The position numbers were made by a program, and so were the translations under genes. Shown one piece after another: positions 56,161-64,000 of a stretch of DNA of 64,000 nucleotides. Numbering within the stretch: the stretch's first letter is position 1; each line of letters starts with the position of its first letter. The DNA comes from Geminocystis sp. NIES-3709. Lineage in GTDB: Bacteria > Cyanobacteriota > Cyanobacteriia > Cyanobacteriales > Cyanobacteriaceae. The stretch is from positions 868,001 to 932,000 of the forward strand of contig NZ_AP014821.1 of the NCBI RefSeq assembly GCF_001548115.1, in the 5' to 3' direction. Under the pieces are notes generated by a model that saw only the letters and a list, made by a program, of their open reading frames with translations, had not been told where the DNA came from and ran no database searches.

Positions 56161-56632
56161 GGTTAAGTCTCCATTAATTTTTCTACAATTTTATCCTATC
56201 CAAAAAGCGATCGCATTCTTCATTATCAATTTTTCATCGAACTAATTTTTTTGACAGTTTATTCTATTTTTCGGGAATACTAGAATTGTGTATCGTAATG
56301 TAACGAATCTTTAAGTTCGGTGATCACTCTGTTGAGGGGCTAACAATTATATCGAGTATCGGTCATCATAGAGTTGAGTACTTAAAGAAAATTAAAAAAC
56401 TCTCAGCTAACTATTGACTACAATTAAGATATTAGAATTAAGATAAAACTAATATTATAAAAATAAAAACCTCGATCGTGAACTTTTATTAAAAAATTAA
56501 CGTCTAAATAGTTAGTACAATATAAATAATGGTAAATCAAAGTCATAATGACTTCTCTTAAAAATAAAGGTTGCTTGTCGAAACAATCTTCAGAAACCAT
56601 ATCGAGCTTGAAGTTAGGAGAATATAAGCCCT
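56161..56632. other. 472-bp spacer upstream of the sigma factor gene
   Basis: Holds a perfect -35 hexamer TTGACA (56251-56256), but no good -10 at 16-18 bases. Further on a GTTCGGTGATCACTCTGTTG stretch contains the palindrome TGATCA, possibly a regulator site. AGGAG at 56616-56620 is the likely ribosome binding site of the sigma gene. No tRNA or other RNA gene was recognised. Confidence 0.4.
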
Positions 56633-57631
56633 ATGTCCACCGCTAAAATTACCGCTAGAATAAACGAAATTGATAAAAGAAAAGTCAGTACAGTAGATAT
56701 GGTGCGTACCTATCTGCAAGAAATCGGTAAAGTTCCTCTTTTAAGTCATGAACAGGAGATTGTTTTTGGAAAACAAGTACAACAAATGATGACTTTGCAG
56801 AATATCAAACAAGAATTAGCCAAAGACTTAAATAGAGAACCTAGTATAGAAGAATGGGCTACTGCTGTTGATAAAACTCCTGATGAAATCAAAAAAATTA
56901 CTCATCAAGGTAAACGTGCCAAGCAAAAAATGATTGAAGCCAATCTGCGATTAGTAGTGGCGATCGCCAAAAAATATCAGAAAAGAAATATGGAGTTTTT
57001 GGATTTAATCCAAGAAGGAAGTCTTGGTTTAGAAAGAGGAGTGGAAAAATTCGATCCCACAAAAGGCTTCAAGTTCTCTACTTATGCTTATTGGTGGATT
57101 CGTCAAGCTATTACCCGTGCCATTGCACAACAAGCAAGAACTATTAGACTGCCTATTCATATTACCGAAAAACTCAATAAAATCAAAAAAACTCAAAGAG
57201 AATTATCTCAAAAACTAGGCAGAAGTCCATCTCCTAATGAAATAGCTGTCGCTTTAGAATTAGAACCTTCTCAAATTCGGGAATATTTCAGTATCGCCCG
57301 TCAACCCATATCCTTAGACGTGAAAGTGGGAGATAACCAAGACACTGAACTATCGGAACTATTAGAAGATGATGGTATTTCTCCTGATAGCTATATCACT
57401 CAAGAATTGATGCGTCAAGACTTGCATAAATTGCTAGGAGAGTTAACTCCCCAACAGCAACAAGTGGTAAAACTCAGATTTGGGTTAGAAGACGGTAAAG
57501 AATTATCTTTGGCTAAAATAGGACAAAGAATGAATATCAGTCGTGAAAGAGTTAGGCAGTTAGAACAACAAGCCTTGGCTCATTTGAGAAAAAAACGTAG
57601 CAGTGTTAAAGAATATATTGTGGCAAGTTAA
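56633..57631 (+). CDS. Group 2 RNA polymerase sigma factor (SigB/C/D-type)
   Basis: A 332-residue sigma-70 family protein lacking the long N-terminal region of SigA. Region 1.2 is about 20-50 (DMVRTYLQEIGKVPLLSHEQEI), region 2 about 100-170 (MIEANLRLVVAIAKKYQKRNMEFLDLIQEG, FSTYAYWWIRQAITRAI), region 3 about 175-250, and region 4 about 265-320 with the helix-turn-helix LSLAKIGQRMNISRERVRQLE. Such factors direct stress, nitrogen or light/dark responses. It most resembles SigB-like proteins, but the exact type cannot be fixed. The long upstream spacer suggests regulated expression. Confidence 0.93.
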   Translation: MSTAKITARINEIDKRKVSTVDMVRTYLQEIGKVPLLSHEQEIVFGKQVQQMMTLQNIKQELAKDLNREPSIEEWATAVDKTPDEIKKITHQGKRAKQKMIEANLRLVVAIAKKYQKRNMEFLDLIQEGSLGLERGVEKFDPTKGFKFSTYAYWWIRQAITRAIAQQARTIRLPIHITEKLNKIKKTQRELSQKLGRSPSPNEIAVALELEPSQIREYFSIARQPISLDVKVGDNQDTELSELLEDDGISPDSYITQELMRQDLHKLLGELTPQQQQVVKLRFGLEDGKELSLAKIGQRMNISRERVRQLEQQALAHLRKKRSSVKEYIVAS

Positions 57632-57636
57632 AATGG

Positions 57637-57665
57637 GGTGGGCATTGCCCCACCATCTCAAACAA
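57637..57665 (+). terminator. Hairpin after the sigma gene (GTGGGCATTGCCC repeat)
   Basis: GGTGGG (57637-57642) pairs with CCCACC (57649-57654), beginning 6 bases after the stop codon. It has no strong T run. It shares the word GTGGGCATTGCCC with the hairpin after flv3. Confidence 0.45.
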
Positions 57666-57701
57666 AAATTTTAGTTACAGAAAGAAATATAAAAATTTAA
57701 A

Positions 57702-57902
57702 TTAAAAATCATCAGGAATTATCCATTTTGGAGGCTCGCTCAATTTTTTAAGTCGAGCAATTTCCGCCATTTCCAACATTTTATCAAGGGGAGTCGTCTC
57801 GATAAATTTAGAAGTTTCGGCTACAAATTCTTTGTTAGGACATTCTTCCTCCAAAATACAACCATTAAGACATTCAACTTCACAATTTACTGTTTTAGTC
57901 AT
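57702..57902 (-). CDS. Small cysteine-rich protein, function unknown
   Basis: A 66-residue acidic protein. The N-terminal 22 residues contain four cysteines (CEVECLNGC and CPNK, positions 7, 11, 15 and 21) that could bind metal or form disulfides. The rest is a helical segment (DKMLEMAEIARLKKLSEPP) and a short PKWIIPDDF tail. AAGGA about 8 bases before the ATG supports translation. I do not recognise a named family. It is divergent from the universal stress protein gene by 70 bp. Confidence 0.65.
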   Translation of the reverse strand: MTKTVNCEVECLNGCILEEECPNKEFVAETSKFIETTPLDKMLEMAEIARLKKLSEPPKWIIPDDF

Positions 57903-57972
57903 AAAAAATCCTTGAATAATGGATAATAGATAATTATTGAATATAAATTATTCACTATATGGGGTATGTGTT

Positions 57973-58371
57973 ATGTTTAAAAATGTTCTTTTTCCCATCG
58001 ATCAAAGTCGAGAAACCAGAGATGCAGTTACGATCGTGAGTAATATTGTCAAAACCTATGATAGTAAACTATTTTTACTCTCTGTAGTTGAAAAATCCAC
58101 TGAGGATGATTCTATCATGAGTCATGAAGATAGTGTTGCTCAACTTTTAGCAGGGGCAAAAGAATTATTTGCCCAAGAAAATATTAATGCAGAAATCATC
58201 GAACGGGAGGGAATGGCTTCTTTTACCATCTGTGATGTAGCTGATGAGGTAGAGGCAAATTTAATTATTATGGGGTGTAGAGGGTTAGGCTTAACTGCTG
58301 ATGGTGCAGAAGATAGCGTAACTAATCGAGTGATTAATCTGGCACCCTGTCCTGTATTAGTTGTACCCTAG
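57973..58371 (+). CDS. Universal stress protein (UspA family)
   Basis: A 132-residue protein with the UspA alpha/beta fold: MFKNVLFPIDQSRETRDAV at the N-terminus, and the C-terminal nucleotide-binding glycines IMGCRGLG with SVTNRVINLAPCPVLVVP. The spacing fits the ATP-binding subgroup (G-2x-G-9x-G-S/T), with one or more deviations. I use ATG 57973; the upstream in-frame TTG would add a non-conserved 12 residues. The stop overlaps the convergent DUF3082 gene by 4 bases. Confidence 0.88.
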   Translation: MFKNVLFPIDQSRETRDAVTIVSNIVKTYDSKLFLLSVVEKSTEDDSIMSHEDSVAQLLAGAKELFAQENINAEIIEREGMASFTICDVADEVEANLIIMGCRGLGLTADGAEDSVTNRVINLAPCPVLVVP

Positions 58372-58697
58372 TTATTAATTATTTTGCTGTTGTCGATAAT
58401 TAACTTAATTCCTAATCCGATTAAACCAACTGTCACCATTAAAAAGAGAAAAGTAGCCATGGTGGTGACACCCATAATTAAAGTTCTTACACTGGATGCA
58501 ATACTTGCGGCCATTTGATTATTGAATTTTATGGGCATTGTTGTATAAGTTAGTATAACTGATTTCGTTAATAAATAAGCAGCGATCGCCAATGCCCCAG
58601 AAATTGAAGCCCCCGTAAAACAACGTATGGGGGTAATTTGTTGTTTATTTTCTTCTGTAACAATAATAGATTTATCTTTGGTTTCAGTATCACTCAT
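58368..58697 (-). CDS. DUF3082 family membrane protein
   Basis: A 109-residue protein with two hydrophobic spans (about 28-48 and 77-100) and a hydrophilic N-terminus. RCFTGASISGALAIAAYLLTKSV and the late LIMGVTTMATFLFLMVTVGLIGLG segments match the cyanobacterial DUF3082 family, whose role is unknown. The 3-prime end overlaps the universal stress protein gene by 4 bases in convergent orientation. Confidence 0.8.
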   Translation of the reverse strand: MSDTETKDKSIIVTEENKQQITPIRCFTGASISGALAIAAYLLTKSVILTYTTMPIKFNNQMAASIASSVRTLIMGVTTMATFLFLMVTVGLIGLGIKLIIDNSKIINN

Positions 58698-58753
58698 GAC
58701 TAATAATAAAAATTAATTTCATCTTAACATTATATTAATATGCTTTTTTCTGA

Positions 58754-59530
58754 TTATCCGGCGAGAATTCTTTTTAACATAGTTTTTCGCCCTCGATCGG
58801 CTAAACTGTCATCTAAAGGGGTTAAACTAATTTTTTCTTGATACTTATATTCGATTGCCTTGATAATTAACCAATCAGCTAAAAAAGGATTTTTTGGCAA
58901 AAGAGGCCCGTGAGCATAAGTGGCGATCGCATTTTGATAAAAAGCCCCCTCAAAACCATCCTCTCCATTATTACCATAACCACTAACAACTTTACCTAAG
59001 GGGGATACTTCACCTAAATAAGTCCTACCGCCGTGATTTTCAAAACCAATAACTGTGGGAGATTCCCCTAACATTTCCTGTAAATCTTCAGCCAGAGGAG
59101 AAGCTACAATGTCAAAGGCTACGTTTCCAATACATCGAGGTACATTTTGCCCGGGATGCTTGGTGACTAAATCTAATATCCCTAATCCATCGATCTTTTG
59201 TCCTATCGCTGGTTCATAATATTTACCTAGTAACTGAGGTGAACCACAGGTAAACACACCCGGAATACCATCAGTAATTTTTTCTTTCATAATCTCCGCT
59301 TTTTCTCCTTGTAAGTCCCGCATCACGATTTCTTGTTGTCTATCTTGAGCACCACCGCCAACAATAAGATCAAATTTTTGAAACGTCTTTGTATCTGTAT
59401 TTTGCTCCAAAGGCAATATAGAGACATCTAAATTACGCCATTGACATCTTCTTTCTAAACAGATAACATTACCTCGATCGCCGTAGGTACTCATTAATTT
59501 AGGATAAAGCCAACCGATAGTTAAGTGCAT
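58754..59530 (-). CDS. gatD: Lipid II isoglutaminyl synthase, glutaminase subunit GatD
   Basis: A 258-residue class I glutamine amidotransferase of the CobB/CobQ type. C95 in GVFTCGSPQLLG is the nucleophile, and H207 in ATYAHGPLLPKNP with nearby D219 completes the triad. GatD releases ammonia from glutamine for MurT, which amidates D-glutamate of lipid II. The mur ligase-like partner MurT is not visible next to it, though the two are usually paired. The start MHLTIGWLYPKLMSTYGDRGN fits the family. Confidence 0.88.
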   Translation of the reverse strand: MHLTIGWLYPKLMSTYGDRGNVICLERRCQWRNLDVSILPLEQNTDTKTFQKFDLIVGGGAQDRQQEIVMRDLQGEKAEIMKEKITDGIPGVFTCGSPQLLGKYYEPAIGQKIDGLGILDLVTKHPGQNVPRCIGNVAFDIVASPLAEDLQEMLGESPTVIGFENHGGRTYLGEVSPLGKVVSGYGNNGEDGFEGAFYQNAIATYAHGPLLPKNPFLADWLIIKAIEYKYQEKISLTPLDDSLADRGRKTMLKRILAG

Positions 59531-59580
59531 GAAACGGTAAATATTAAATTCGTTAATTAATTAATCAATTATATCTGATT

Positions 59581-59665
59581 TAGATCTTGCACCTCTATCA
59601 TAAATTTTCAGTGATGAGAGGGAAAAGGTAAGAGGGAAAAGCAATAATAATTGACTTTAAAACTC
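59581..59665 (-). repeat. Dispersed repeat R, copy 5
   Basis: TAGATCTTGCACCTCTATCA, then AAATTTTC, a purine-rich GAGAGGGAAAAGG tract and AATAATAATTGACTTTAAAA on the + strand. It is the inverse of the copies at 21241 and 26665 and lies upstream of gatD. Confidence 0.8.
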
Positions 59666-59732
59666 TTTAAATTGATTTTAACCAGTTATTTACGAAATTT
59701 AATCATCATTTCCAGATTAGATAAGTCTTTAT

Positions 59733-60197
59733 TTATTCAAATGGTTGTTTTATCCAATAATCTTTTGGGGTAACACTGTAAAAATAGTTACCTTGGTATT
59801 GACTACCGGATTTCTGCCATATCACCGCTGTGTCCACTTCCACATTCCATGTTTTTTCTAACATTTCTTTAATGATTGTCATGGTGATTCCAGTATCTAA
59901 TAAGTCATCAACTAATAAAACTTTATCTTGAGGTGGATTGATATAAGACAAATTTCCCCATTGTAATTCTTCTTGTTGGTTATCTTTAGAGTAACTTTGG
60001 GCAACTATTACGGATAAGGGTAATTTTAACCTTCGGGATAGATAATCTCCTAAATAAAATCCTCCTCTGGCAATAGCAATTATTTGAGAATAAGATTTTT
60101 TACTGCTAATAATAGCGGTAGCCACCACTTCACAATATTCTCTAAATTGTTTCCATGTAAATTCTAATTCCTTTTGATTCTTGGCAGTTTCTGTCAT
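59733..60197 (-). CDS. Purine-type phosphoribosyltransferase (Xpt/Hpt-like)
   Basis: A 154-residue PRTase with the PRPP-binding signature KVLLVDDLLDTGITM (about 92-106) and the early IIAIARGGFYLGDYLSRRL loop. Small enzymes of this shape salvage xanthine, guanine or hypoxanthine by joining them to PRPP; the precise base is not predictable here. The gene follows plsC by 13 bp on the same strand, so they probably share a message although the functions differ. Confidence 0.85.
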   Translation of the reverse strand: MTETAKNQKELEFTWKQFREYCEVVATAIISSKKSYSQIIAIARGGFYLGDYLSRRLKLPLSVIVAQSYSKDNQQEELQWGNLSYINPPQDKVLLVDDLLDTGITMTIIKEMLEKTWNVEVDTAVIWQKSGSQYQGNYFYSVTPKDYWIKQPFE

Positions 60198-60210
60198 TGT
60201 TCAGCAAATC

Positions 60211-60855
60211 CTAACTATTATGAAGGGAATTGATTTTTTCTGCACATTCACGGGTGAGGGCTTCTAAGACTTCTTTTTTACCTGATGATGGTGGCTGGAT
60301 TATATCCCCTATTTTAATGTGAATATCGATCGATCGAGGTAATTTTTTTCCAGATTGTACAATATTTTCCGTACCACAAAGACAAACAGGTAGTATTGGA
60401 GCTTGTGCTTTTGCCGCAATCAAAGCGGCCCCCAACTTCGGATCATGAATTTTTCCATCCACAGTACGAGTACCTTCAATAAAAATACCTGTTGCCCATC
60501 CTTCTTCGAGACGAGAAATGGCTTGACGTATGGCTTTTCGATCGACTCCTTCCCGATTAACCGGATAAGCGCCCAATGCTGTGATAAGCTGTTTTAAACC
60601 ATTGACGGCGAATAATTCTTCCTTTGCCATATAAGAAACAGGGCGAGTAATGGCCGCAGAAAGTAAAGGAGGATCATAAACACTAGCATGATTACTGACA
60701 ATAATTAATTTACCTTTAGGTGGTATTTTTTCCTTACCTGTTACCTTTCCATGAAAGTAAAAGGAAAAAATAGGATTAACAACAAAAGAACGAACAAGAT
60801 GGTAAACTGTTGTTTTGGTTTTGACTATTTTTTGAGTTGGGTTATTCTCACTCAT
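60211..60855 (-). CDS. plsC: 1-acyl-sn-glycerol-3-phosphate acyltransferase
   Basis: A 214-residue membrane-associated enzyme that makes phosphatidic acid from lysophosphatidic acid. NHASVYD (H56 to D61) is the catalytic HxxxxD motif and FIEGTR (127-130) is motif III. An N-terminal hydrophobic stretch (about 20-34) likely anchors it. It is shorter than E. coli PlsC but normal for cyanobacteria. It heads a two-gene transcript with the phosphoribosyltransferase. Confidence 0.92.
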   Translation of the reverse strand: MSENNPTQKIVKTKTTVYHLVRSFVVNPIFSFYFHGKVTGKEKIPPKGKLIIVSNHASVYDPPLLSAAITRPVSYMAKEELFAVNGLKQLITALGAYPVNREGVDRKAIRQAISRLEEGWATGIFIEGTRTVDGKIHDPKLGAALIAAKAQAPILPVCLCGTENIVQSGKKLPRSIDIHIKIGDIIQPPSSGKKEVLEALTRECAEKINSLHNS

Positions 60856-60927
60856 TCTTTTTATAAAAAATTAAGATATTGTTAAAATACGGAAAATTTA
60901 GTTATAGTTATTTCAAAAATTAATCTT

Positions 60928-61824
60928 ATGCTAAAAAAGCAACAATTTATTTCTTGGTTATCTCTGCTCACATTAACAACCTGTCTGTCTCCTGTTCGAG
61001 CACAAGACATTGAACCAACGGTAACAAATTATAATTACAATCAAGATTTTATTTCCATTCCCATCGAAATTATACCTCCAGAAAATAAACCTTATTCCTC
61101 TCCTTCTCCTTCTTCTTGTAGCTCTTTTATCGCTCCATCTATAGAGGAAATTATTAAACGTTACGGTGGTAGTTGGGGTATTTTGGTACAAAAACTTTCT
61201 GATGGGGAAACTATTTATAACTATAATGCCGATCGAGGGTTTATCCCTGCATCCAACATGAAAATTTTAACAACGGCGGCGGCGTTACAAAGATTATCAC
61301 CTTCCACTACTATCAGTGCCAATAAATCTCTTAAAGAATGGGTAACGGTGACGAATTTAAGAAGTGATAATTACTATGCCGACACTCTGTTAAAAAGAAT
61401 TGGAGGAGGTGCGATCGCAAAACAAACTTTAGCGGAATTGGGAATTAATCCTCAAGGTTTTTATTTTGCCGATGGCTCAGGGTTATCTCGTCGTAACTCA
61501 GCAACACCAAGAGTTTTAGTCGATACTCTCAGAGTAATGTATTCCAATCCTCAACGGGATATTTTCTTTGCTTCTTTACCCACTGCGGGAATTAGTGGTA
61601 CTTTACGAAATCGCATGAAACAAACTCCCGTACAAGGCATTGTACACGCTAAAACTGGTACTTTAACAGGAGTTAGAGCTTTATCAGGTTATCTTGATCA
61701 TCGTCAATATGGTACATTAGTGTTTAGTATTCTTGCTAATCATCCCAACCAATCGGGCGCGGCATTAGTACGAGCGATCGATGAAATTGTCCTTACCTTA
61801 AATACCACTGGAAATTGTCAGTAG
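60928..61824 (+). CDS. Shortened D-Ala-D-Ala carboxypeptidase/endopeptidase (peptidase S13, DacB-like)
   Basis: A 298-residue secreted protein with a signal peptide (about 1-25, SWLSLLTLTTCLSPVRAQ), a Ser/Pro-rich linker (about 55-66) and the penicillin-binding-protein motifs SNMK (109-112), SDN (146-148) and KTG (242-244), with DGSGLSRRN at 182-190. These trim cross-linked or terminal D-alanine in peptidoglycan. In typical S13 enzymes such as PBP4, SxxK and SxN are separated by about 240 residues that form domains II and III. Here they are 37 apart, so those domains are absent. The frame is unbroken, so this looks like a genuine small form and not a damaged gene. Confidence 0.87.
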   Translation: MLKKQQFISWLSLLTLTTCLSPVRAQDIEPTVTNYNYNQDFISIPIEIIPPENKPYSSPSPSSCSSFIAPSIEEIIKRYGGSWGILVQKLSDGETIYNYNADRGFIPASNMKILTTAAALQRLSPSTTISANKSLKEWVTVTNLRSDNYYADTLLKRIGGGAIAKQTLAELGINPQGFYFADGSGLSRRNSATPRVLVDTLRVMYSNPQRDIFFASLPTAGISGTLRNRMKQTPVQGIVHAKTGTLTGVRALSGYLDHRQYGTLVFSILANHPNQSGAALVRAIDEIVLTLNTTGNCQ

Positions 61825-61841
61825 AAAAATTAATGGATAAT

Positions 61842-61988
61842 ACCTCAGTTTGATGCAAGATTTATAGGTAAAAACAAGTTATTAGGTATTAGATTAAATA
61901 ATTGATAAAAAACTATTAATCAATTCTTGTTACTATCTCCTTTTTCCTATCTCCTACCTTCATCAAAAATTTTATGTCGAACTGAGGT
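61842..61988. repeat. Chimeric repeat E/R copy
   Basis: Inverted ends ACCTCAGTTTGA (61842) and TCGAACTGAGGT (61988) as in repeat E. The left half matches E (TTATTAGGTATTAG, AATAATTGATAAAAAACT), while the right half carries the R-type AATCAATTCTTGTTACTATC and CTCCTTTTTCC tract with ATCAAAAATTTTATG. It fills the spacer between the carboxypeptidase and yraN. Confidence 0.75.
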
Positions 61989-62014
61989 GATAATAGTTTA
62001 TTATTTAGTATTTA

Positions 62015-62437
62015 TTAAAACGCATTTTCAATGTAATTAACTAACTTAAATTTATAACCTTGATAGAAAATATTACTTCCTTCAAAAATTAAATTTATCG
62101 ATCGATTATTCTCGATATTTTTTTGATAAGTTAATAAAGCGACATCAAAACGACAATTAAGTGTTGCTAAAGTCGAATTTTTACTTAAAAAACTTTCTGC
62201 TGTTAACCATAATTTTTTCTGTTTACCTTGAGTAATCGCATAAATACCGTCATTATCCCAATTTTTAATACTGCGGGTTTTTACCTCTACAAAAATTAAA
62301 ATATTGGAGGGTTTTTTTTGAGCAATTATATCCATTTCACCCCAACGACAATACCAACCTTGATGGATTATTTCATAACCTTTATTAATCAAGTATTGAG
62401 CGATAATTTCTTCTCCTAATTCACCAATCTTTTTCAT
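62015..62437 (-). CDS. YraN/UPF0102 family nuclease-like protein
   Basis: A 140-residue protein of the YraN family, which has a PD-(D/E)XK-like fold: GELGEEIIAQYLINKGYEI, WGEMDIIAQ (the conserved E and D), and FVEVKTRS (the E-x-K pair). The family is widespread, and its biological role is not settled. It lies downstream of lnt (54-bp gap), probably in the same transcript. The domain is full length. Confidence 0.9.
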   Translation of the reverse strand: MKKIGELGEEIIAQYLINKGYEIIHQGWYCRWGEMDIIAQKKPSNILIFVEVKTRSIKNWDNDGIYAITQGKQKKLWLTAESFLSKNSTLATLNCRFDVALLTYQKNIENNRSINLIFEGSNIFYQGYKFKLVNYIENAF

Positions 62438-62491
62438 GACAACTTTAGCTTATTTGAGTGTAACTTCTCCAAATAATTCGATAACTTTTTC

Positions 62492-64000
62492 TTAATCATT
62501 GGAAATATTTAATGATTTTTTAATTACAAATTTCAATACTAAATTGATGAATAGTGGTATTGTTAGGAAAATAATTAACCAGTCTCCTTTTGCCACATAA
62601 AAAGTAATAGTACTTCGACGATAAATTTCTCCTACATGGGTTTGGTACTTATTTATGTCCGAAATCCATTCAGTGTTACCATGAGGATCAATAATAGCAG
62701 AATAACCTGTATTAGTTGCTCTTGCCATCCATCTATCGGTTTCGATCGATCTCATCACATCTTGAGCGTGGTGTTGCTTTGGCATGGTATCATCATAATG
62801 GGCATTATTAGAAGCAGAAATGATAAATTGTCCTCCTTTCAAGGCTTGATAACGGAAAATTTCTGCAAAGGCTGAGTCATAACAAATACCAACAATGGCT
62901 TGTCCAAAAGGAGTTTTTAAAAATTGCTCTTTTTTTCCGGCAATTAGTTCTGTATCTAAGGGAGAAAGTCGTCTAATTATACTCCCAAAAATGGCACGAA
63001 AGGGAATATATTCTCCTAGTGGTACTAATTTTATTTTGTCATATTTACTAATCACTTTTCCTTCAGAATTAAGAACAAATAGACTGTTAGTATATCTATT
63101 ATTATCTATTCGATCAAATGCACCCAAAAATAAAGGTATTTTATATTGTTGAATAGCCTGAGAGAAAACACTATTTTCAGCAATTTGATCATAAAAAAAA
63201 GGTAACGCTGTTTCAGGAGTTAAAATTATATCAACTTCTTTTTCTGCTAAATCAATATAGCCTTTAGTATAGTTAATTAAAGCCGTATTTAAACCGGGAT
63301 CATAAAGTTTAATTTCGTTAGGTATATTACCCTGAATAATTCCTATTTTAATAACATTTTCTGGTCGATCAACTATTTTTTGTTGATAAATTAGATAGCC
63401 AATACTATGAGTTAATGTAAAAATTATGACACCATAAATGATAAATTTATAGGAGATAGACTTAATTCGATTTTTTCCTAAAATTAAAAATTTATTATCC
63501 TTATTACTCTCTAAAATTAAAATTATATTTTCAGCAAATAAACCGTTAATTAAAACAATAAGAGCAGTAATAGTCGTTGTACCTGACAGTTTTAATAACT
63601 GTAAAATAGCTAAATTATCAGGACTTTGAGTAAAAGATAAAGATGTCCACCACAGAGGGCTAAAACTCCAAATTTTTTCCAATACACACCAAATAGTTAC
63701 CCCATAAAAAATTATTATTAGTGAATGATTATGCTTAATTAAAATATTTAAAAGATAAGCCCATAACGTCACTAAAATTGCACCCCAAAGAGTTATAAAA
63801 ATCCAACAAAAAGTAGCAATAATAAAACTATTAAACCATGAGACTCCCATCCACGTCATTGGATGAATTCCCGTAATCCAAAATAAAGCAAATCCATGAT
63901 AACCAAATCCCCAAAAAAAACCACTTAAAATAGCTGTCAAACTCGATCGATATAAGGTAATCCATAAAGGAATTAATGCTATCCATGCCAACCAATATAA
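62492..64000 (-). CDS. lnt: Apolipoprotein N-acyltransferase (cut at window edge)
   Basis: About 503 codons are visible; the true start lies beyond the right edge, since the frame stays open to the last base. The first about 220 residues hold six to seven membrane spans. The C-terminal part is a nitrilase domain with E (LTPETALPF), K (YDKIKLVPLGEYIP) and the catalytic C (VGICYDSAF), then SNNAHYDDT and RATNTGYSAIIDP. The enzyme adds a third acyl chain to the N-terminal cysteine of lipoproteins after Lgt and LspA. A final membrane span follows at the C-terminus. Only a few to a few tens of N-terminal residues should be missing. Confidence 0.93.
   Translation of the reverse strand, partial: LYWLAWIALIPLWITLYRSSLTAILSGFFWGFGYHGFALFWITGIHPMTWMGVSWFNSFIIATFCWIFITLWGAILVTLWAYLLNILIKHNHSLIIIFYGVTIWCVLEKIWSFSPLWWTSLSFTQSPDNLAILQLLKLSGTTTITALIVLINGLFAENIILILESNKDNKFLILGKNRIKSISYKFIIYGVIIFTLTHSIGYLIYQQKIVDRPENVIKIGIIQGNIPNEIKLYDPGLNTALINYTKGYIDLAEKEVDIILTPETALPFFYDQIAENSVFSQAIQQYKIPLFLGAFDRIDNNRYTNSLFVLNSEGKVISKYDKIKLVPLGEYIPFRAIFGSIIRRLSPLDTELIAGKKEQFLKTPFGQAIVGICYDSAFAEIFRYQALKGGQFIISASNNAHYDDTMPKQHHAQDVMRSIETDRWMARATNTGYSAIIDPHGNTEWISDINKYQTHVGEIYRRSTITFYVAKGDWLIIFLTIPLFINLVLKFVIKKSLNISND

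Noticed and set aside
56161-56632. A tRNA or structured regulatory RNA upstream of the sigma gene
   Set aside because: No T-loop signature or cloverleaf could be built; the only clear feature is a TGATCA palindrome.

Overview
The window is chromosomal DNA from a low-GC cyanobacterium. The evidence is a Flv3-type flavodiiron protein, RuBisCO accumulation factor Raf1, a cyanobacterial-type Hfq facing dapF, DUF1830 and DUF3082 proteins, a group 2 sigma factor, and very frequent CGATCG words (the core of the HIP1 octamer GCGATCGC). AT-rich spacers and overall protein similarity suggest the Geminocystis/Cyanobacterium group, but that placement is inference.

Layout. 1-887: the N-terminal part of a ChlH/CobN-type chelatase, running off the left edge. 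1247-5774: flv3 lies between two intact insertion sequences of different families (IS701 with 4-bp target duplications, IS5 with 3-4 bp). 5816-7201: a flavin amine oxidase. 7516-20790: one 13.3-kb gene for a 4424-residue cadherin-like/RTX protein, probably a type I-secreted surface adhesin. 21422-26432: carbamoyltransferase, ssb, a small membrane protein, divergent hfq/dapF, DUF1830. 26837-28551: ATPase and permease of a metal-ion ABC importer without its binding protein. 28849-30501: acetolactate synthase-type enzyme. 30663-31557: a GC-rich foreign islet with one HNH-like gene, bounded by imperfect inverted repeats that resemble the two arms of an integron attC site. 31749-34754: bifunctional proline dehydrogenase/P5C dehydrogenase. 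35174-37881: methyltransferase and lepA. 37932-44451: a glycan locus (FAD enzyme, GT4, polysaccharide deacetylase, methyltransferase-like protein, flippase, GT2).

44646-64000 is mostly housekeeping: rlmD, a repeat-rich membrane protein, raf1-lipA, ftsY, the lptA-lptB-lptF lipopolysaccharide export genes, an acyltransferase, a DUF3782 nuclease-like protein, a sigma factor, a universal stress protein, gatD, plsC with a phosphoribosyltransferase, a much shortened S13 D,D-carboxypeptidase, yraN and lnt (cut by the right edge). Envelope building recurs through the window (LPS export, lipoprotein acylation, phosphatidic acid synthesis, peptidoglycan amidation and trimming, glycan synthesis, giant adhesin).

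The spacers hold two related families of dispersed repeats (called E and R here), one chimeric copy, and heptamer tandem repeats, one of which has been taken into the start of a coding region. I found no tRNA, rRNA or CRISPR array. The observations most worth following are the attC-like islet, the E/R repeat families with internal heptamer expansion, the RBS-to-start heptamer capture, the giant modular adhesin, and the domain-stripped carboxypeptidase.
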